From the NCBI RefSeq assembly GCF_008085905.1, contig NZ_VSFF01000003.1, forward strand, positions 248,001 to 312,000: a stretch of 64,000 bases of DNA, written 5' to 3'. The position numbers and the translations under genes were made by a program. The stretch comes from Actinomadura syzygii. Lineage in GTDB: Bacteria > Actinomycetota > Actinomycetes > Streptosporangiales > Streptosporangiaceae. The notes under the pieces were generated by a model, which saw only the letters and a list, made by a program, of their open reading frames with translations, was not told the origin of the DNA and searched no databases. Below, piece after piece: positions 1 to 8,165 of this stretch (its first letter is position 1; each line of letters opens with the position of its first letter).

Positions 1-84
1 TACATCTCGGAACATCGGTCTCCCTCTCCGTGCCGTCCATTCGATGCCACCGAACAGACGGACCCCGACGAGAAAAGGTGACCG

Positions 85-978
85 ATGTCCGAGCACGCCG
101 CCCTGGCCGAACGGTTCCAGGCCCACCGCGACCGGCTCCGCGCGGTGGCCTACCGCATGCTGGGCTCCGCCGGCGAGGCCGACGACGCCGTCCAGGAGGC
201 GTGGCTGCGCCTCACCCGCGCCGACCCCGCGCGCATCTACAGCCTGGAGGCGTGGCTGCGCACCGTCGTGTCCCGGGTCTGCCTGGACATGCTCCGCGCC
301 CGCGCCGCCCGCCGCGAGGACCCGCTCGGCTGGCACTCGCCCGTCCAGGCCGAGGACGGCGACCCCGAGCACGAGGCCGAGCTGGTCGACTCGGTCGGCC
401 GCGCCATGCTCGTCGTGCTGGACGCCCTCGGCCCCGCCGAACGCGTCGCGTTCGTCCTGCACGACGTGTTCGCCGTGCCGTTCGACCAGATCGCCGCCGT
501 CGTCGACCGCAGCCCCGACGCCGCCAAGAAGCTCGCCAGCCGCGCCCGCCGCCGCGTCCGCGGCGCCCCCGCCGCGCCGCCCGCCGAACTCGCCGCGCAG
601 CGCCGCGTCGTCGAGGCGTTCCTCGCCGCCGCCCGCGGCGGCGACCTGGACGCCCTCCTCGCCGTCCTCGCGCCCGGCGTCGTCCGCACCGCCGACGCCG
701 CCGCGCTCGCCCCCGGCCGCCCCCGCACCGTCACCGGCGCCGCCGACGTCGCCCGCGAGATGCAGATGTTCGGGCGCCGCGCCCGCTACGCCGCGCCCGC
801 CCTGGTCGGCGGCGCGGCCGGCGCCGTCCTCGCCCCGCACGGACGGCTCCTGCTCGCCCTCGCCGTCACCGTCCGCGACGGCCGCGTCGCCGCCTACGAG
901 ATGATCGCCGACCCGGGCCGGCTCCGCGCCCTCGACATCACCGTCCTGGACGACCGACACCCGCCCCGGCCCGCATAG
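85..978 (+). CDS. ECF41/SigJ-type RNA polymerase sigma factor
   Basis: The 297-residue protein has a sigma region 2 at about residues 8-75, with AYRMLGSAGEADDAVQEAWL at its core, and a region 4 helix-turn-helix at about 110-160 (ALGPAERVAFVLHDVFA). A SnoaL/NTF2-like C-terminal domain (about 170-290) follows. In the ECF41 family this C-terminal domain takes the place of an anti-sigma factor and tunes polymerase binding. The segment VRDGRVAAYEMIADPGRL resembles the conserved C-terminal ECF41 motif, but the usual WLPEP linker motif is not visible. The ATG follows an AAAAGG ribosome site. ECF41 genes usually sit beside a carboxymuconolactone decarboxylase or oxidoreductase; here a YdeI-like gene follows, so the target is unclear. 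Confidence 0.9.
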   Translation: MSEHAALAERFQAHRDRLRAVAYRMLGSAGEADDAVQEAWLRLTRADPARIYSLEAWLRTVVSRVCLDMLRARAARREDPLGWHSPVQAEDGDPEHEAELVDSVGRAMLVVLDALGPAERVAFVLHDVFAVPFDQIAAVVDRSPDAAKKLASRARRRVRGAPAAPPAELAAQRRVVEAFLAAARGGDLDALLAVLAPGVVRTADAAALAPGRPRTVTGAADVAREMQMFGRRARYAAPALVGGAAGAVLAPHGRLLLALAVTVRDGRVAAYEMIADPGRLRALDITVLDDRHPPRPA

Positions 979-1016
979 GCTTCCGAGACCGGCCCAACAC
1001 CGCCAGGAGACCCTGC

Positions 1017-1073
1017 ATGCGCGCCCCGACCAGCACCGACGCCGCCGACGGCGGCGCCGTCCCCGGCCGCTGA
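1017..1073 (+). CDS. Possible 18-residue small ORF or leader
   Basis: An ATG lies 7 bases after a good AGGAG ribosome site at 1005-1009. It opens an 18-codon frame, MRAPTSTDAADGGAVPGR, that stops at 1073, two bases before the ATG of the next gene. The placement suggests a translated leader or the stump of a deleted gene coupled to the YdeI-like gene. No family is recognisable and the length is too short for a codon-based test, so this is tentative. Confidence 0.25.
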   Translation: MRAPTSTDAADGGAVPGR

Positions 1074-1074
1074 C

Positions 1075-1635
1075 ATGGACGACCCGGGAAGCGCGCTGCA
1101 CTTCGCCGACGCCGCCGAATGGGAGGCGTGGCTGGCCCGCCACCACGACGCCGGCACCGGAGCCTGGCTGACGATCGCCAAGAAGGGCGCGCCCGTCGCG
1201 TCCCTCACCATCGCCGCCGCCCTCGACGTCGCGCTGTGCTACGGCTGGATCGACAGCCACCGCAGGTCCCGCGACGAGCACAGCTACCTGCAGCGGTACT
1301 CGCGGCGCCGCAAGGGCAGCCCCTGGTCGGCGAAGAACGTCGCCAAGGCCGAGGCGCTGATCGCCGCCGGGCGGATGCGGCCGCCCGGCCTCGCCGAGAT
1401 CGACGCCGCCCGCGCCGACGGACGCTGGGACGCCGCCTACGCCGCCCAGCGCGACGTGTCCGTCCCACCCGACCTCGCCGACGCGCTCGCCGCCCGACCC
1501 GGCGCCGCCGCCCGCTTCGACGCCCTCGACAAGACCGCCCGCTACCTGCTGATCCTGCCGCTGCTGAAGGCCCGCACCCCGGCCGGGCGCAAGGCCCGCC
1601 TCGACCGCGCGATCTCCGAGCTCCTCGACACCTGA
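1075..1635 (+). CDS. YdeI/OmpD-associated family protein
   Basis: The 186-residue protein matches the YdeI/OmpD-associated (bacteriocin-protection) family. It shows the family core DVALCYGWIDSHRR near residue 60, the following RYSRRRKGSPWSAKN segment, and the C-terminal block with ALDKTARYLLILPLLKA. Family members are small cytosolic proteins of unsettled biochemical role, linked in some bacteria to resistance to antimicrobial peptides. The gene lies 97 bases after the ECF41 sigma gene on the same strand and may be cotranscribed with it. A GC-rich hairpin follows the stop. Confidence 0.85.
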   Translation: MDDPGSALHFADAAEWEAWLARHHDAGTGAWLTIAKKGAPVASLTIAAALDVALCYGWIDSHRRSRDEHSYLQRYSRRRKGSPWSAKNVAKAEALIAAGRMRPPGLAEIDAARADGRWDAAYAAQRDVSVPPDLADALAARPGAAARFDALDKTARYLLILPLLKARTPAGRKARLDRAISELLDT

Positions 1636-1644
1636 CCCCCGCCG

Positions 1645-1666
1645 CGCCCCGCCGCGGGCCGGGGCG
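1645..1666 (+). terminator. Candidate terminator hairpin after the YdeI gene
   Basis: A 7-bp stem (CGCCCCG with CGGGGCG) and an 8-base loop lie directly after the stop codon. There is no T-run, as is common in high-GC actinomycetes. Confidence 0.35.
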
Positions 1667-1817
1667 GGCCAGGGCGTCCGCGCGTTCGCCGGTGTTCTGT
1701 CGGTGCCGCCGCATACTCTTCCGGAACCCGAGCACGACCGGGCACACGGCCCCGGAACCGGCGGGACGCCCCCGGCCACGGCGGCGACACGACAGGACGA
1801 GACCTTCAGGAGAACCG

Positions 1818-2390
1818 ATGCGCACCTTGATCAGCACCGCCTTCGTCTCGCTCGACGGCGTCGTCGAGGCGCCCGGCGGCGAGCCCGGCTACCGCAACTC
1901 CGGCTGGACCTTCAAGCACGTCGACTTCCTCCCCGACGCGTTCGAGATCAAGGGCCGCGAGCAGCAGGAGGCCACCGCGATGCTCCTGGGCCGCGTCAGC
2001 TACCAGGCGTTCAGCCCCGTCTGGCCCGACATGGCCGAGTTCGCCGAGTACAAGACGATGCCGAAGTACGTCGTGTCGACCACCCTCACCGACGCCGACC
2101 TGGTCGACAACTGGTCCGAGACGACCATCCTGCGGTCCCTGGACGAGGTCGCCGCCCTGAAGGAGACCGACGGCGGCCCGATCATCGTCCACGGCAGCGC
2201 CGCCCTCAACCACGGCCTGTCCGACGCCGGGCTCATCGACCGCTACCACCTGCTGGTCTTCCCGCTGCTGCTCGGCGCGGGCAAGCGGCTGTTCAGCGAC
2301 ACCGACAAGGACGCGCAGAAACTGCGGCTCGTCGAGCACGAGGCCTACGCCAACGGCCTGCAGAAGAACGTCTTCGACGTCGTCCACTGA
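1818..2390 (+). CDS. Dihydrofolate reductase-like (RibD C-terminal) family protein
   Basis: The 190-residue protein belongs to the bacterial 'dihydrofolate reductase family' related to the RibD C-terminal reductase domain, a Rossmann-like NADPH-binding fold. It opens with ISTAFVSLDGVVEAPGG and carries the MLLGRVSYQAF segment, the PIIVHGSAALNHGL nucleotide-binding stretch and the YHLLVFPLLLGAGKRLF block typical of the family. It is not a folate-pathway DHFR; most members are uncharacterised reductases. The ATG at 1818 is preceded by AGGAGA and gives the family-standard N-terminus, so longer upstream frames were rejected. Confidence 0.88.
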   Translation: MRTLISTAFVSLDGVVEAPGGEPGYRNSGWTFKHVDFLPDAFEIKGREQQEATAMLLGRVSYQAFSPVWPDMAEFAEYKTMPKYVVSTTLTDADLVDNWSETTILRSLDEVAALKETDGGPIIVHGSAALNHGLSDAGLIDRYHLLVFPLLLGAGKRLFSDTDKDAQKLRLVEHEAYANGLQKNVFDVVH

Positions 2391-2482
2391 CCGCCGCGAT
2401 CGACTGAAGAGTCGGCAAAGACCCGGTATCGGACGCACGGCGGCGCCCGGGCGGAACCGGGCGGCGCGGTTAGCGTGCGAGC

Positions 2483-3694
2483 ATGCCGCAGCCGCCCGGC
2501 GACACGGCCGCCTACGCACCCGCCGACCTCCCGCCCGACGCGCCCGGCCCGCCCCACCCCGCCCGCAACGGCAGCGGCGGCGGTGGCGGCCCGGCCCGCA
2601 TGCCGGGGTGGCTGCCCCGCGCGTTCCTGCTCGCCGGCGCCATCGTCCTGCTGTTCATGGGCGGGCTGTGGCTGCTGGAACGCCTCCGCGAACTGCTGAT
2701 GCTCCTGCTGACCTCCCTGTTCATCGCGTTCGCGATCGAACCCGCCGTCAACTGGCTCGCCCGCCGCGGCTGGCGGCGCGGGCCCGCGACCGGCCTGACG
2801 TTCATCGTCGCCGCCGCCCTCGGCGCCGGGTTCCTCGGCGGCATCGGATCCCTGCTCGCCACCCAGGCGACAAACCTCATCGACGGGTTCCCCGGCTACG
2901 TCCGGCACCTCATCTCCTGGGTCAACGACACCTTCGGCACGCGGATCTCCCAGGACACCCTGTTCGAACGGCTCCCCACCGTCACCGGCACCCTGTCCCG
3001 GCACCTGGCCGGCCTCGCCCAGAACGTGTGGGGCATCGGCGCCACCGCGTTCGGCGTCGTGTTCAAGGGCCTCGGCGTGCTGCTGTTCAGCTTCTACCTG
3101 TCCGCCGAGGGACCCCAGTTCCGCCGCACCGTCTGCTCCCTGCTCCCGCCCCGGCGGCAGCGGCAGGTGCTGTGGGCGTGGGAGATCGCTGTCGACAAGA
3201 CCGGCGGCTACATCTACTCCCGCGCCCTGCTCGCCCTCATCTCCGCCGTCGCCCACTACATCGCCATGATCGGGCTCGGCGTCCCCTACGCCGCCACCCT
3301 CGCCCTCTGGGTCGGCGTCGTGTCCCAGTTCATCCCCGCCATCGGCACCTACCTCGCCGGGGCCGTGCCCATCCTCATCGCGCTGACCGTCGCGCCGTCC
3401 ACCGCGCTGTGGATGCTGCTGTTCGTCATCGCCTACCAGCAACTGGAGAACTACCTCCTGCAGCCCCGCATCACCGCCCGCACCCTCGACATGCACCCCG
3501 CCGTCGCGTTCGGGCTGATCCTCGCCGGCGCCGCCGTCGCCGGACCCATCGGCGTCGTCCTCGCCCTGCCCGTCGGCGCCAGCATCCAGGCGTTCGCCTC
3601 CGCCTACGTCCGGCGCTACGAGATCGAGGAGCACCCCCTCACCGAACCCGTCGCGCCCGCCGGCACGATCATGCGGTGGCTCGGCCGCAAATGA
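2483..3694 (+). CDS. AI-2E family transporter (PerM/YdiK-like permease)
   Basis: This 403-residue membrane protein has a Pro-rich cytoplasmic N-terminus (about residues 1-40), then a hydrophobic pair near 45-85, a soluble stretch near 110-190 and a cluster of membrane helices to about 380. That is the AI-2E/UPF0118 topology. Family landmarks include FIAFAIEPAVNWLARRG, VPYAATLALWVGVVSQFIP and the YQQLENYLLQPRI segment. Members export small molecules such as autoinducer-2 or act as ion antiporters; the substrate cannot be read here. It stands alone between the DHFR-like gene and the GH3 gene. Confidence 0.9.
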   Translation: MPQPPGDTAAYAPADLPPDAPGPPHPARNGSGGGGGPARMPGWLPRAFLLAGAIVLLFMGGLWLLERLRELLMLLLTSLFIAFAIEPAVNWLARRGWRRGPATGLTFIVAAALGAGFLGGIGSLLATQATNLIDGFPGYVRHLISWVNDTFGTRISQDTLFERLPTVTGTLSRHLAGLAQNVWGIGATAFGVVFKGLGVLLFSFYLSAEGPQFRRTVCSLLPPRRQRQVLWAWEIAVDKTGGYIYSRALLALISAVAHYIAMIGLGVPYAATLALWVGVVSQFIPAIGTYLAGAVPILIALTVAPSTALWMLLFVIAYQQLENYLLQPRITARTLDMHPAVAFGLILAGAAVAGPIGVVLALPVGASIQAFASAYVRRYEIEEHPLTEPVAPAGTIMRWLGRK

Positions 3695-3801
3695 CCCCCC
3701 GCCGTCGTCGACCTTTGCCGTGGACGGCGCCCCGGCGCCGGGTTACCTTGCCAGCGGAGAGCTTGATCATCGGGACTTCTCGGGGGCGGGAGGGAGCCGT
3801 C

Positions 3802-5667
3802 ATGAACCGTCCCCGAAACCACAGGACCGGGCGGGGGAGGGCGCGGAGGCGGTGGGTCGCCGGGGTCGCCGCCGGGACGCTCGCCGTCACCGGACTCACC
3901 GCCCTCGGCCCCGGCACCGCCGGCGCCAGCTCGCACGCTGGGAAGGACCCGGGGCTGCTGCGGCTGATCCGGTCCATGCCGCTGGAGGAGAAGGCCGCGC
4001 AGCTGTTCGTCCTGCAGATCTACGGCAAGAGCGCCGACACCGCCGACCCGGCCGCCGTCGCCGCCAACCGGAAGCTGTACGGGGCCGACAACGCCGCGCA
4101 GGTCATGGCCCGCTACCGGCCCGGCGGGTTCATCTACTACGGAGAGAACGTCGCCGACCCGCCGCAGCTCGCCGCGTTCTCCAACGGCATCCAGCGCGCC
4201 GCCGCCGCGCAGCCGCACCGGATCCCCGCCACCGTCGCCATCGACCAGGAGGGCGGCATCGTCGCCCGTCTCCAGCCGCCCGCCACCCAGTCGCCCGGCG
4301 CGATGGCCATCGCCGCCGGACGCCGCACCGGCGACGCCCGCGCCCTCGCCCGCATCACCGGGCAGGAACTGCGCGCGGTGGGCGTCAACCAGGACTACGC
4401 CCCCGACGCCGACGTCAACGTCAACCCCGCCAACCCCGTCATCGGCGTGCGGTCCTTCGGATCCGACCCCTCGCTCGTCGCGTCCATGGCCGCCGCGCAG
4501 ATCGGCGGATACCGGTCCGCCGGGGTCACCCCGACCGCCAAGCACTTCCCCGGCCACGGCGACACCACCACCGACAGCCACACCGGCGTCCCGCAGATCG
4601 GCCACACCCGCGCGGAGTGGGAGCGGCTCGACCTGCCGCCGTTCCGCGCCGCCATCGCCCGCGGCGTCGACTCGATCATGACCGCGCACATCGTCGTGCC
4701 GTCCCTGGACCCCTCCGGCGACCCCGCCACCCTGTCGCGGCCCATCCTCACCGGCATCCTGCGCGACCGGCTCCACTACCGCGGCGTCGTCGTCACCGAC
4801 GCGCTCGACATGCAGGGCGTCCGCGACAAGTACGGCGACGAGCGGATCCCCGTCCTCGCCCTCAAGGCCGGCGCCGACGTCCTGCTCAAACCGCCCGCGG
4901 ACGCCGCCGGAACCGGCGTGTTCCCCCGCCAGCTCGCCGCCGTCGTCGCCGCCGTCCGATCCGGCGAGCTCACCGAACGGCGCGTCGACGAGTCGGTGTA
5001 CCGGATCCTGGACGTCAAACGGCGCCGCGGCCTGTTCCGCGACCCCTACGCCGACGAGACCCGCGTCGGCGACGTCGTCGGAACCCCCGCCCATCTGGCC
5101 GCCGCGCAGCGCGCCGCCGACCACGCCGTCACCCTCGTCAAGAACGACGCCGGCGTCCTGCCGCTGCGGCCCGGGCCGCGGAACGTCCTGGTCACCGGAT
5201 GGGGCGCGGCCACCACCGCCTCCCTCGCCGCCGAGATCGCCCGCCGCGGCGCCGCCACCGCCGTCCGGCAGACCGGCCTCAGCCCCGGCAGGGCCCAGAT
5301 CGACCAGGCCGCCGCCGACGCCAAAGGACGGGACCTCGTCGTCGCCGTCACCAACCGCGCCTGGGACGTCAAGGACGAACCCGGCCACAACGGCCCCGGC
5401 CAGGCCGACCTGATCAAGGCGCTCGTCGCGACCGGGACGCCCGTCGTCGTCATCGCCGTCCGCGACCCCTACGACATAGCCTGGTTCCCGGAGGCCGCGA
5501 CCTACCTCGCCACCTACTCCTACACCGCCGAAGCCGTCCGATCGGCCGCCGGGGCCCTGTTCGGCGAGCTGAACCCGGGCGGGCGGCTCCCCGTCGCCGT
5601 CCCCGTCCGCGACGAGCCCGGCCGCGTCCTCTACCCGTTCGGGCACGGCCTCCACTACCGGCACTGA
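3802..5667 (+). CDS. Secreted glycoside hydrolase family 3 protein (NagZ-like)
   Basis: The 621-residue enzyme starts with an Arg-rich n-region and a hydrophobic segment ending near residue 41, consistent with export, possibly by Tat since the n-region contains RARRR. The GH3 TIM barrel follows. KHFPGHGDTTTDSHTG at about 247-262 is the beta-N-acetylhexosaminidase signature with the His/Asp dyad, and Asp333 in VVTDALDM is the predicted nucleophile. A GH3 C-terminal alpha/beta sandwich occupies about 435-620. It probably cleaves N-acetylglucosamine-containing glycans outside the cell, such as peptidoglycan or chitin fragments. The ATG at 3802 follows GGGAGG and gives an intact signal; larger frames are shadows. 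Confidence 0.92.
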   Translation: MNRPRNHRTGRGRARRRWVAGVAAGTLAVTGLTALGPGTAGASSHAGKDPGLLRLIRSMPLEEKAAQLFVLQIYGKSADTADPAAVAANRKLYGADNAAQVMARYRPGGFIYYGENVADPPQLAAFSNGIQRAAAAQPHRIPATVAIDQEGGIVARLQPPATQSPGAMAIAAGRRTGDARALARITGQELRAVGVNQDYAPDADVNVNPANPVIGVRSFGSDPSLVASMAAAQIGGYRSAGVTPTAKHFPGHGDTTTDSHTGVPQIGHTRAEWERLDLPPFRAAIARGVDSIMTAHIVVPSLDPSGDPATLSRPILTGILRDRLHYRGVVVTDALDMQGVRDKYGDERIPVLALKAGADVLLKPPADAAGTGVFPRQLAAVVAAVRSGELTERRVDESVYRILDVKRRRGLFRDPYADETRVGDVVGTPAHLAAAQRAADHAVTLVKNDAGVLPLRPGPRNVLVTGWGAATTASLAAEIARRGAATAVRQTGLSPGRAQIDQAAADAKGRDLVVAVTNRAWDVKDEPGHNGPGQADLIKALVATGTPVVVIAVRDPYDIAWFPEAATYLATYSYTAEAVRSAAGALFGELNPGGRLPVAVPVRDEPGRVLYPFGHGLHYRH

Positions 5668-5685
5668 CCCAGGCGCCCGGTGCGG

Positions 5686-5730
5686 GGCCCGGTTCCGGAG
5701 CGGCAGCCGCCGCCGCGCCGGAACCGGGCC
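5686..5730. terminator. Bidirectional terminator between convergent genes
   Basis: GGCCCGGTTCCGG at 5686-5698 pairs perfectly with CCGGAACCGGGCC at 5718-5730, a 13-bp stem with a 19-base loop. It sits between the convergent GH3 and hydrolase genes. Confidence 0.65.
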
Positions 5731-5800
5731 GCCCCATCATGGCGGCACCCTGCGACATTCCGGCGACCACCACCCCCGAACGGCCCCCGTGGATGCCGGG

Positions 5801-6541
5801 TCAGGCCAGGTCGGCCAGGACCGCCGCCAGGTCCGCCGGACGCGAGAGCATCGGCCAGTGGCCGGTCGGCAGCTCCCGGTAGGTCCACTCCGGGCCGGTC
5901 ATCGCCGCGAAGACCGGGACGCCCTCCTCGCCCATCCGCCGCACCGCCTCGATCGGGAACGTCGACGCGACCACCGTGCGCGGCGTGTCCGGCAGCGGAT
6001 CGGGACGCGCCGCGGGCTGCGACGCCGTCCCGAACGGCTGCGGCGTCCCGCGCTCGCGCATCGCCGCCAGCGTCTCCGCCGACAGCCCGGCGAGGTTCAC
6101 CGGGTCGGCGTCCGCGTCGAACGGCGGCACGGGGATCAGCCAGCCGCCGCCGTCCTCGGCCACCCGCTTCTCCAGCGCCGCCCGCGTCTCCGGGTCGTGG
6201 AAGTCGATCCCGGCCAGACCGTCCGGCATCGGCCCGGTGTCGACGTAGACGACCCGCGCGATCCGGTCCGGGATCCGGTCGGCGGCGGCCGTGGCCGCCA
6301 TGTTGCCGCCGCTGTGCGCGACGAGCACGACCCCGGCGAGGCCGCCGCCCTCGACCACCTCGACGATGTCGGCCGCGTGGGTGTCGACGTCCACGTCCGG
6401 TGTCGCCTGCGCGGCGCGCTCGGCCACCCCGGTGAGCGTCACCGCGCGGACGTCGTGGCCCGCCGCGCGCAGCCCCGCGGCCACCCCGTCCCACACCCAC
6501 GCCCCGAACCAGTGCCCCGGGACCAAAACGAATGTCGCCAT
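5801..6541 (-). CDS. Alpha/beta hydrolase
   Basis: The 246-residue cytosolic protein is an alpha/beta hydrolase of the EstC/salicylate-esterase-like group. It has an oxyanion-hole segment LVPGHWFGAWVW at the N-terminus, the nucleophile elbow VAHSGGN with Ser77, and a C-terminal ELPTGHWPMLSRP carrying the catalytic His. The substrate is probably a small ester but is not determined by sequence. It is divergent from the WYL-domain regulator at 6624, 82 bases away, a typical arrangement in which the regulator controls the enzyme. The start is the ATG giving MATFVLVPGHW, the family N-terminus. Confidence 0.88.
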   Translation of the reverse strand: MATFVLVPGHWFGAWVWDGVAAGLRAAGHDVRAVTLTGVAERAAQATPDVDVDTHAADIVEVVEGGGLAGVVLVAHSGGNMAATAAADRIPDRIARVVYVDTGPMPDGLAGIDFHDPETRAALEKRVAEDGGGWLIPVPPFDADADPVNLAGLSAETLAAMRERGTPQPFGTASQPAARPDPLPDTPRTVVASTFPIEAVRRMGEEGVPVFAAMTGPEWTYRELPTGHWPMLSRPADLAAVLADLA

Positions 6542-6623
6542 GTCGGCCGTCCTTCCCTCCGTCGTCACGACCCACGCTACGGTCGGTACCGGACAGAACC
6601 CGCCCGGATCAAGTGAGAGACCC

Positions 6624-7574
6624 GTGTCACATCCGACGACCCGCGTGCTGGCGATGCTGGAGCTGCTGCAGGCCAACCACCGCATGCGCGGCGGCGAACT
6701 CGCCCGGCGGCTCGGCGTCGACGAGCGCACCGTCCGCCGCTACGCCGCGCGCCTGGACGACCTCGGCGTCCCCGTCACCGCCGACCGCGGCCCGCACGGC
6801 GGATACCGGCTCCTGCCCGGCTACAAGCTGCCGCCGCTCATGCTCACCGACGACGAGGCCGCCGCCGTCGTCCTCGGCCTGCTCGCCGCCCGCCGCACCG
6901 GCCTGACCGGCGCCGCCACCGAGAGCGCCCTGGCCAAGGTGCAGCGGGTGCTGCCCGCCGCGCTCCGCGACCGCGTCCAGGCGCTGCGCGAAACCCTCGG
7001 CTTCACCGCCCCCGCCCGCGACGCCGCCGCACCGGATACCGGCGCCGTCCTCACCCTCGCCGCGGCCGCGCGGGAACGGCGCCGCGTCCGGCTGCGGTAC
7101 CGGTCCTGGCGCGGCGAGGACACCGAACGGGACCTGGACGCCTACGGGCTGGTGTTCCACTCCGGGCGCTGGTACGTCACCGGGCACGACCACCGCAGCG
7201 GCGAGGTCCGCACGTTCCGCGTCGACCGGGTCGTGTCCGCCGAACCCGGCGACGCCCGCTACGAGATCCCCGGCGACGCCGACCCCGTCCGCGACGTCAC
7301 GCTGTCGCTGGCCCGCGTCCCGTACGCGCACGAGGTGGAGGTGCTCCTGGACGCCGGGCTGGACGAGGTGCGCCGCCGCGTCCCGGCGACCGTCGCGACA
7401 CTGACCGAGGAGCCCGGCGGGGGAGTGCTGCTGGCCACCCGCGCCGAACGCCTCGACGGGATGGCGCGGATGCTGGCCGGGCTCGGGTTCCCCTTCACCG
7501 TCCGGCGGCCCGACGAGCTGCGCGGCCACGTCCGCGACCTGGCCCGGACGCTCGCCGAGCAGGCCGAACGCTGA
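6624..7574 (+). CDS. YafY/PafC-type transcriptional regulator with WYL domain
   Basis: The 316-residue regulator has an N-terminal winged HTH (about residues 8-60, GELARRLGVDERTVRRYAAR) followed by HGGYRLLPGYKLPPLMLTDD, the usual junction of this family. The WYL sensor domain is near 140-225, with GRWYVTGHDHRSGEVRTFRV, and a WCX-type C-terminal domain follows. WYL domains are thought to bind ligands or nucleic-acid signals. The GTG at 6624 is chosen because the protein then begins just before the HTH; the next in-frame ATG is at 6657. It is divergent from the alpha/beta hydrolase and probably regulates it. Confidence 0.88.
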   Translation: MSHPTTRVLAMLELLQANHRMRGGELARRLGVDERTVRRYAARLDDLGVPVTADRGPHGGYRLLPGYKLPPLMLTDDEAAAVVLGLLAARRTGLTGAATESALAKVQRVLPAALRDRVQALRETLGFTAPARDAAAPDTGAVLTLAAAARERRRVRLRYRSWRGEDTERDLDAYGLVFHSGRWYVTGHDHRSGEVRTFRVDRVVSAEPGDARYEIPGDADPVRDVTLSLARVPYAHEVEVLLDAGLDEVRRRVPATVATLTEEPGGGVLLATRAERLDGMARMLAGLGFPFTVRRPDELRGHVRDLARTLAEQAER

Positions 7575-7586
7575 ACGCGCCGCCTG

Positions 7587-8156
7587 TCAGGAGGTCTGGT
7601 CGCGGGCGTCCCACTCGTGGCGCAGCATCGCGTACACGACCTCGTCGGACCACTCGCCCTTGACGATCTCGTTCTGCACCAGGTGCGCCTCCCGGCGCAT
7701 CCCGAGCCGCTCCAGCACCCGGGCGGACGCGCTGTTGCGGCCGTCCAGCCGACCGCACACGCGGTGCAGGTCCAGGCCCTCGAACCCGAGCCGCAGCACC
7801 ACCTCGGCGGCCTCGGTCGCGAACCCCCGGCCGTGGAAGGCCGGGTTGAAGATGTAGCCGATCTCGCCCTGCCGGTGCTCCCTGCTTCGCCACTGCAGGT
7901 TGACCTCGCCGACCAGGTCGCCGGTCTCGCGCCACACCGCCGCGAGGACGAGCCAGTCGCCCTCCTTCTCCACCGTGGACGCGCTCATCTTCTGCTTCAG
8001 GAACGTGCGCGACTCCTCCCGGTCGCGGGGCTCCCAGTACAGGAACCGCGCCACCTCGGGCAGAGACTGGTAGGCGTACAGGTCGTCGAGGTCGGCCTCG
8101 CGGAACGGCCGCAGGGTCAGCCGCTCGGTCTCGATCGGGTAGTCCGGACGGAGCAT
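7587..8156 (-). CDS. GNAT family N-acetyltransferase (RimJ/RimL type)
   Basis: The 189-residue protein is a RimJ/RimL-like GNAT. It opens with the classic IETERLTLRPFREADLDDLY segment, has GEIGYIFNPAFHGRGFATEAA (motif A, acetyl-CoA binding) near residues 100-120, and ends with GRNSASARVLERLGMRREA, the family motif B. It would acetylate an amino group on a protein N-terminus or small molecule. It is the last gene of a minus-strand run with YihY, DUF3618 and Holin-X genes, 9 bases after the YihY stop, so it is likely cotranscribed with them. Confidence 0.9.
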   Translation of the reverse strand: MLRPDYPIETERLTLRPFREADLDDLYAYQSLPEVARFLYWEPRDREESRTFLKQKMSASTVEKEGDWLVLAAVWRETGDLVGEVNLQWRSREHRQGEIGYIFNPAFHGRGFATEAAEVVLRLGFEGLDLHRVCGRLDGRNSASARVLERLGMRREAHLVQNEIVKGEWSDEVVYAMLRHEWDARDQTS

Positions 8157-8165
8157 GCGACGATC

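Noticed and set aside
3724..3745. CGGCGCC/GGCGCCG hairpin as AI-2E terminator
   Set aside because: The loop is only two bases and the element lies close to the GH3 promoter region, so pairing is doubtful.
2608..3801. Frame running through the AI-2E gene into the GH3 gene
   Set aside because: Upstream part is a shadow of the AI-2E permease; the GH3 gene has its own ATG, ribosome site and signal peptide at 3802.
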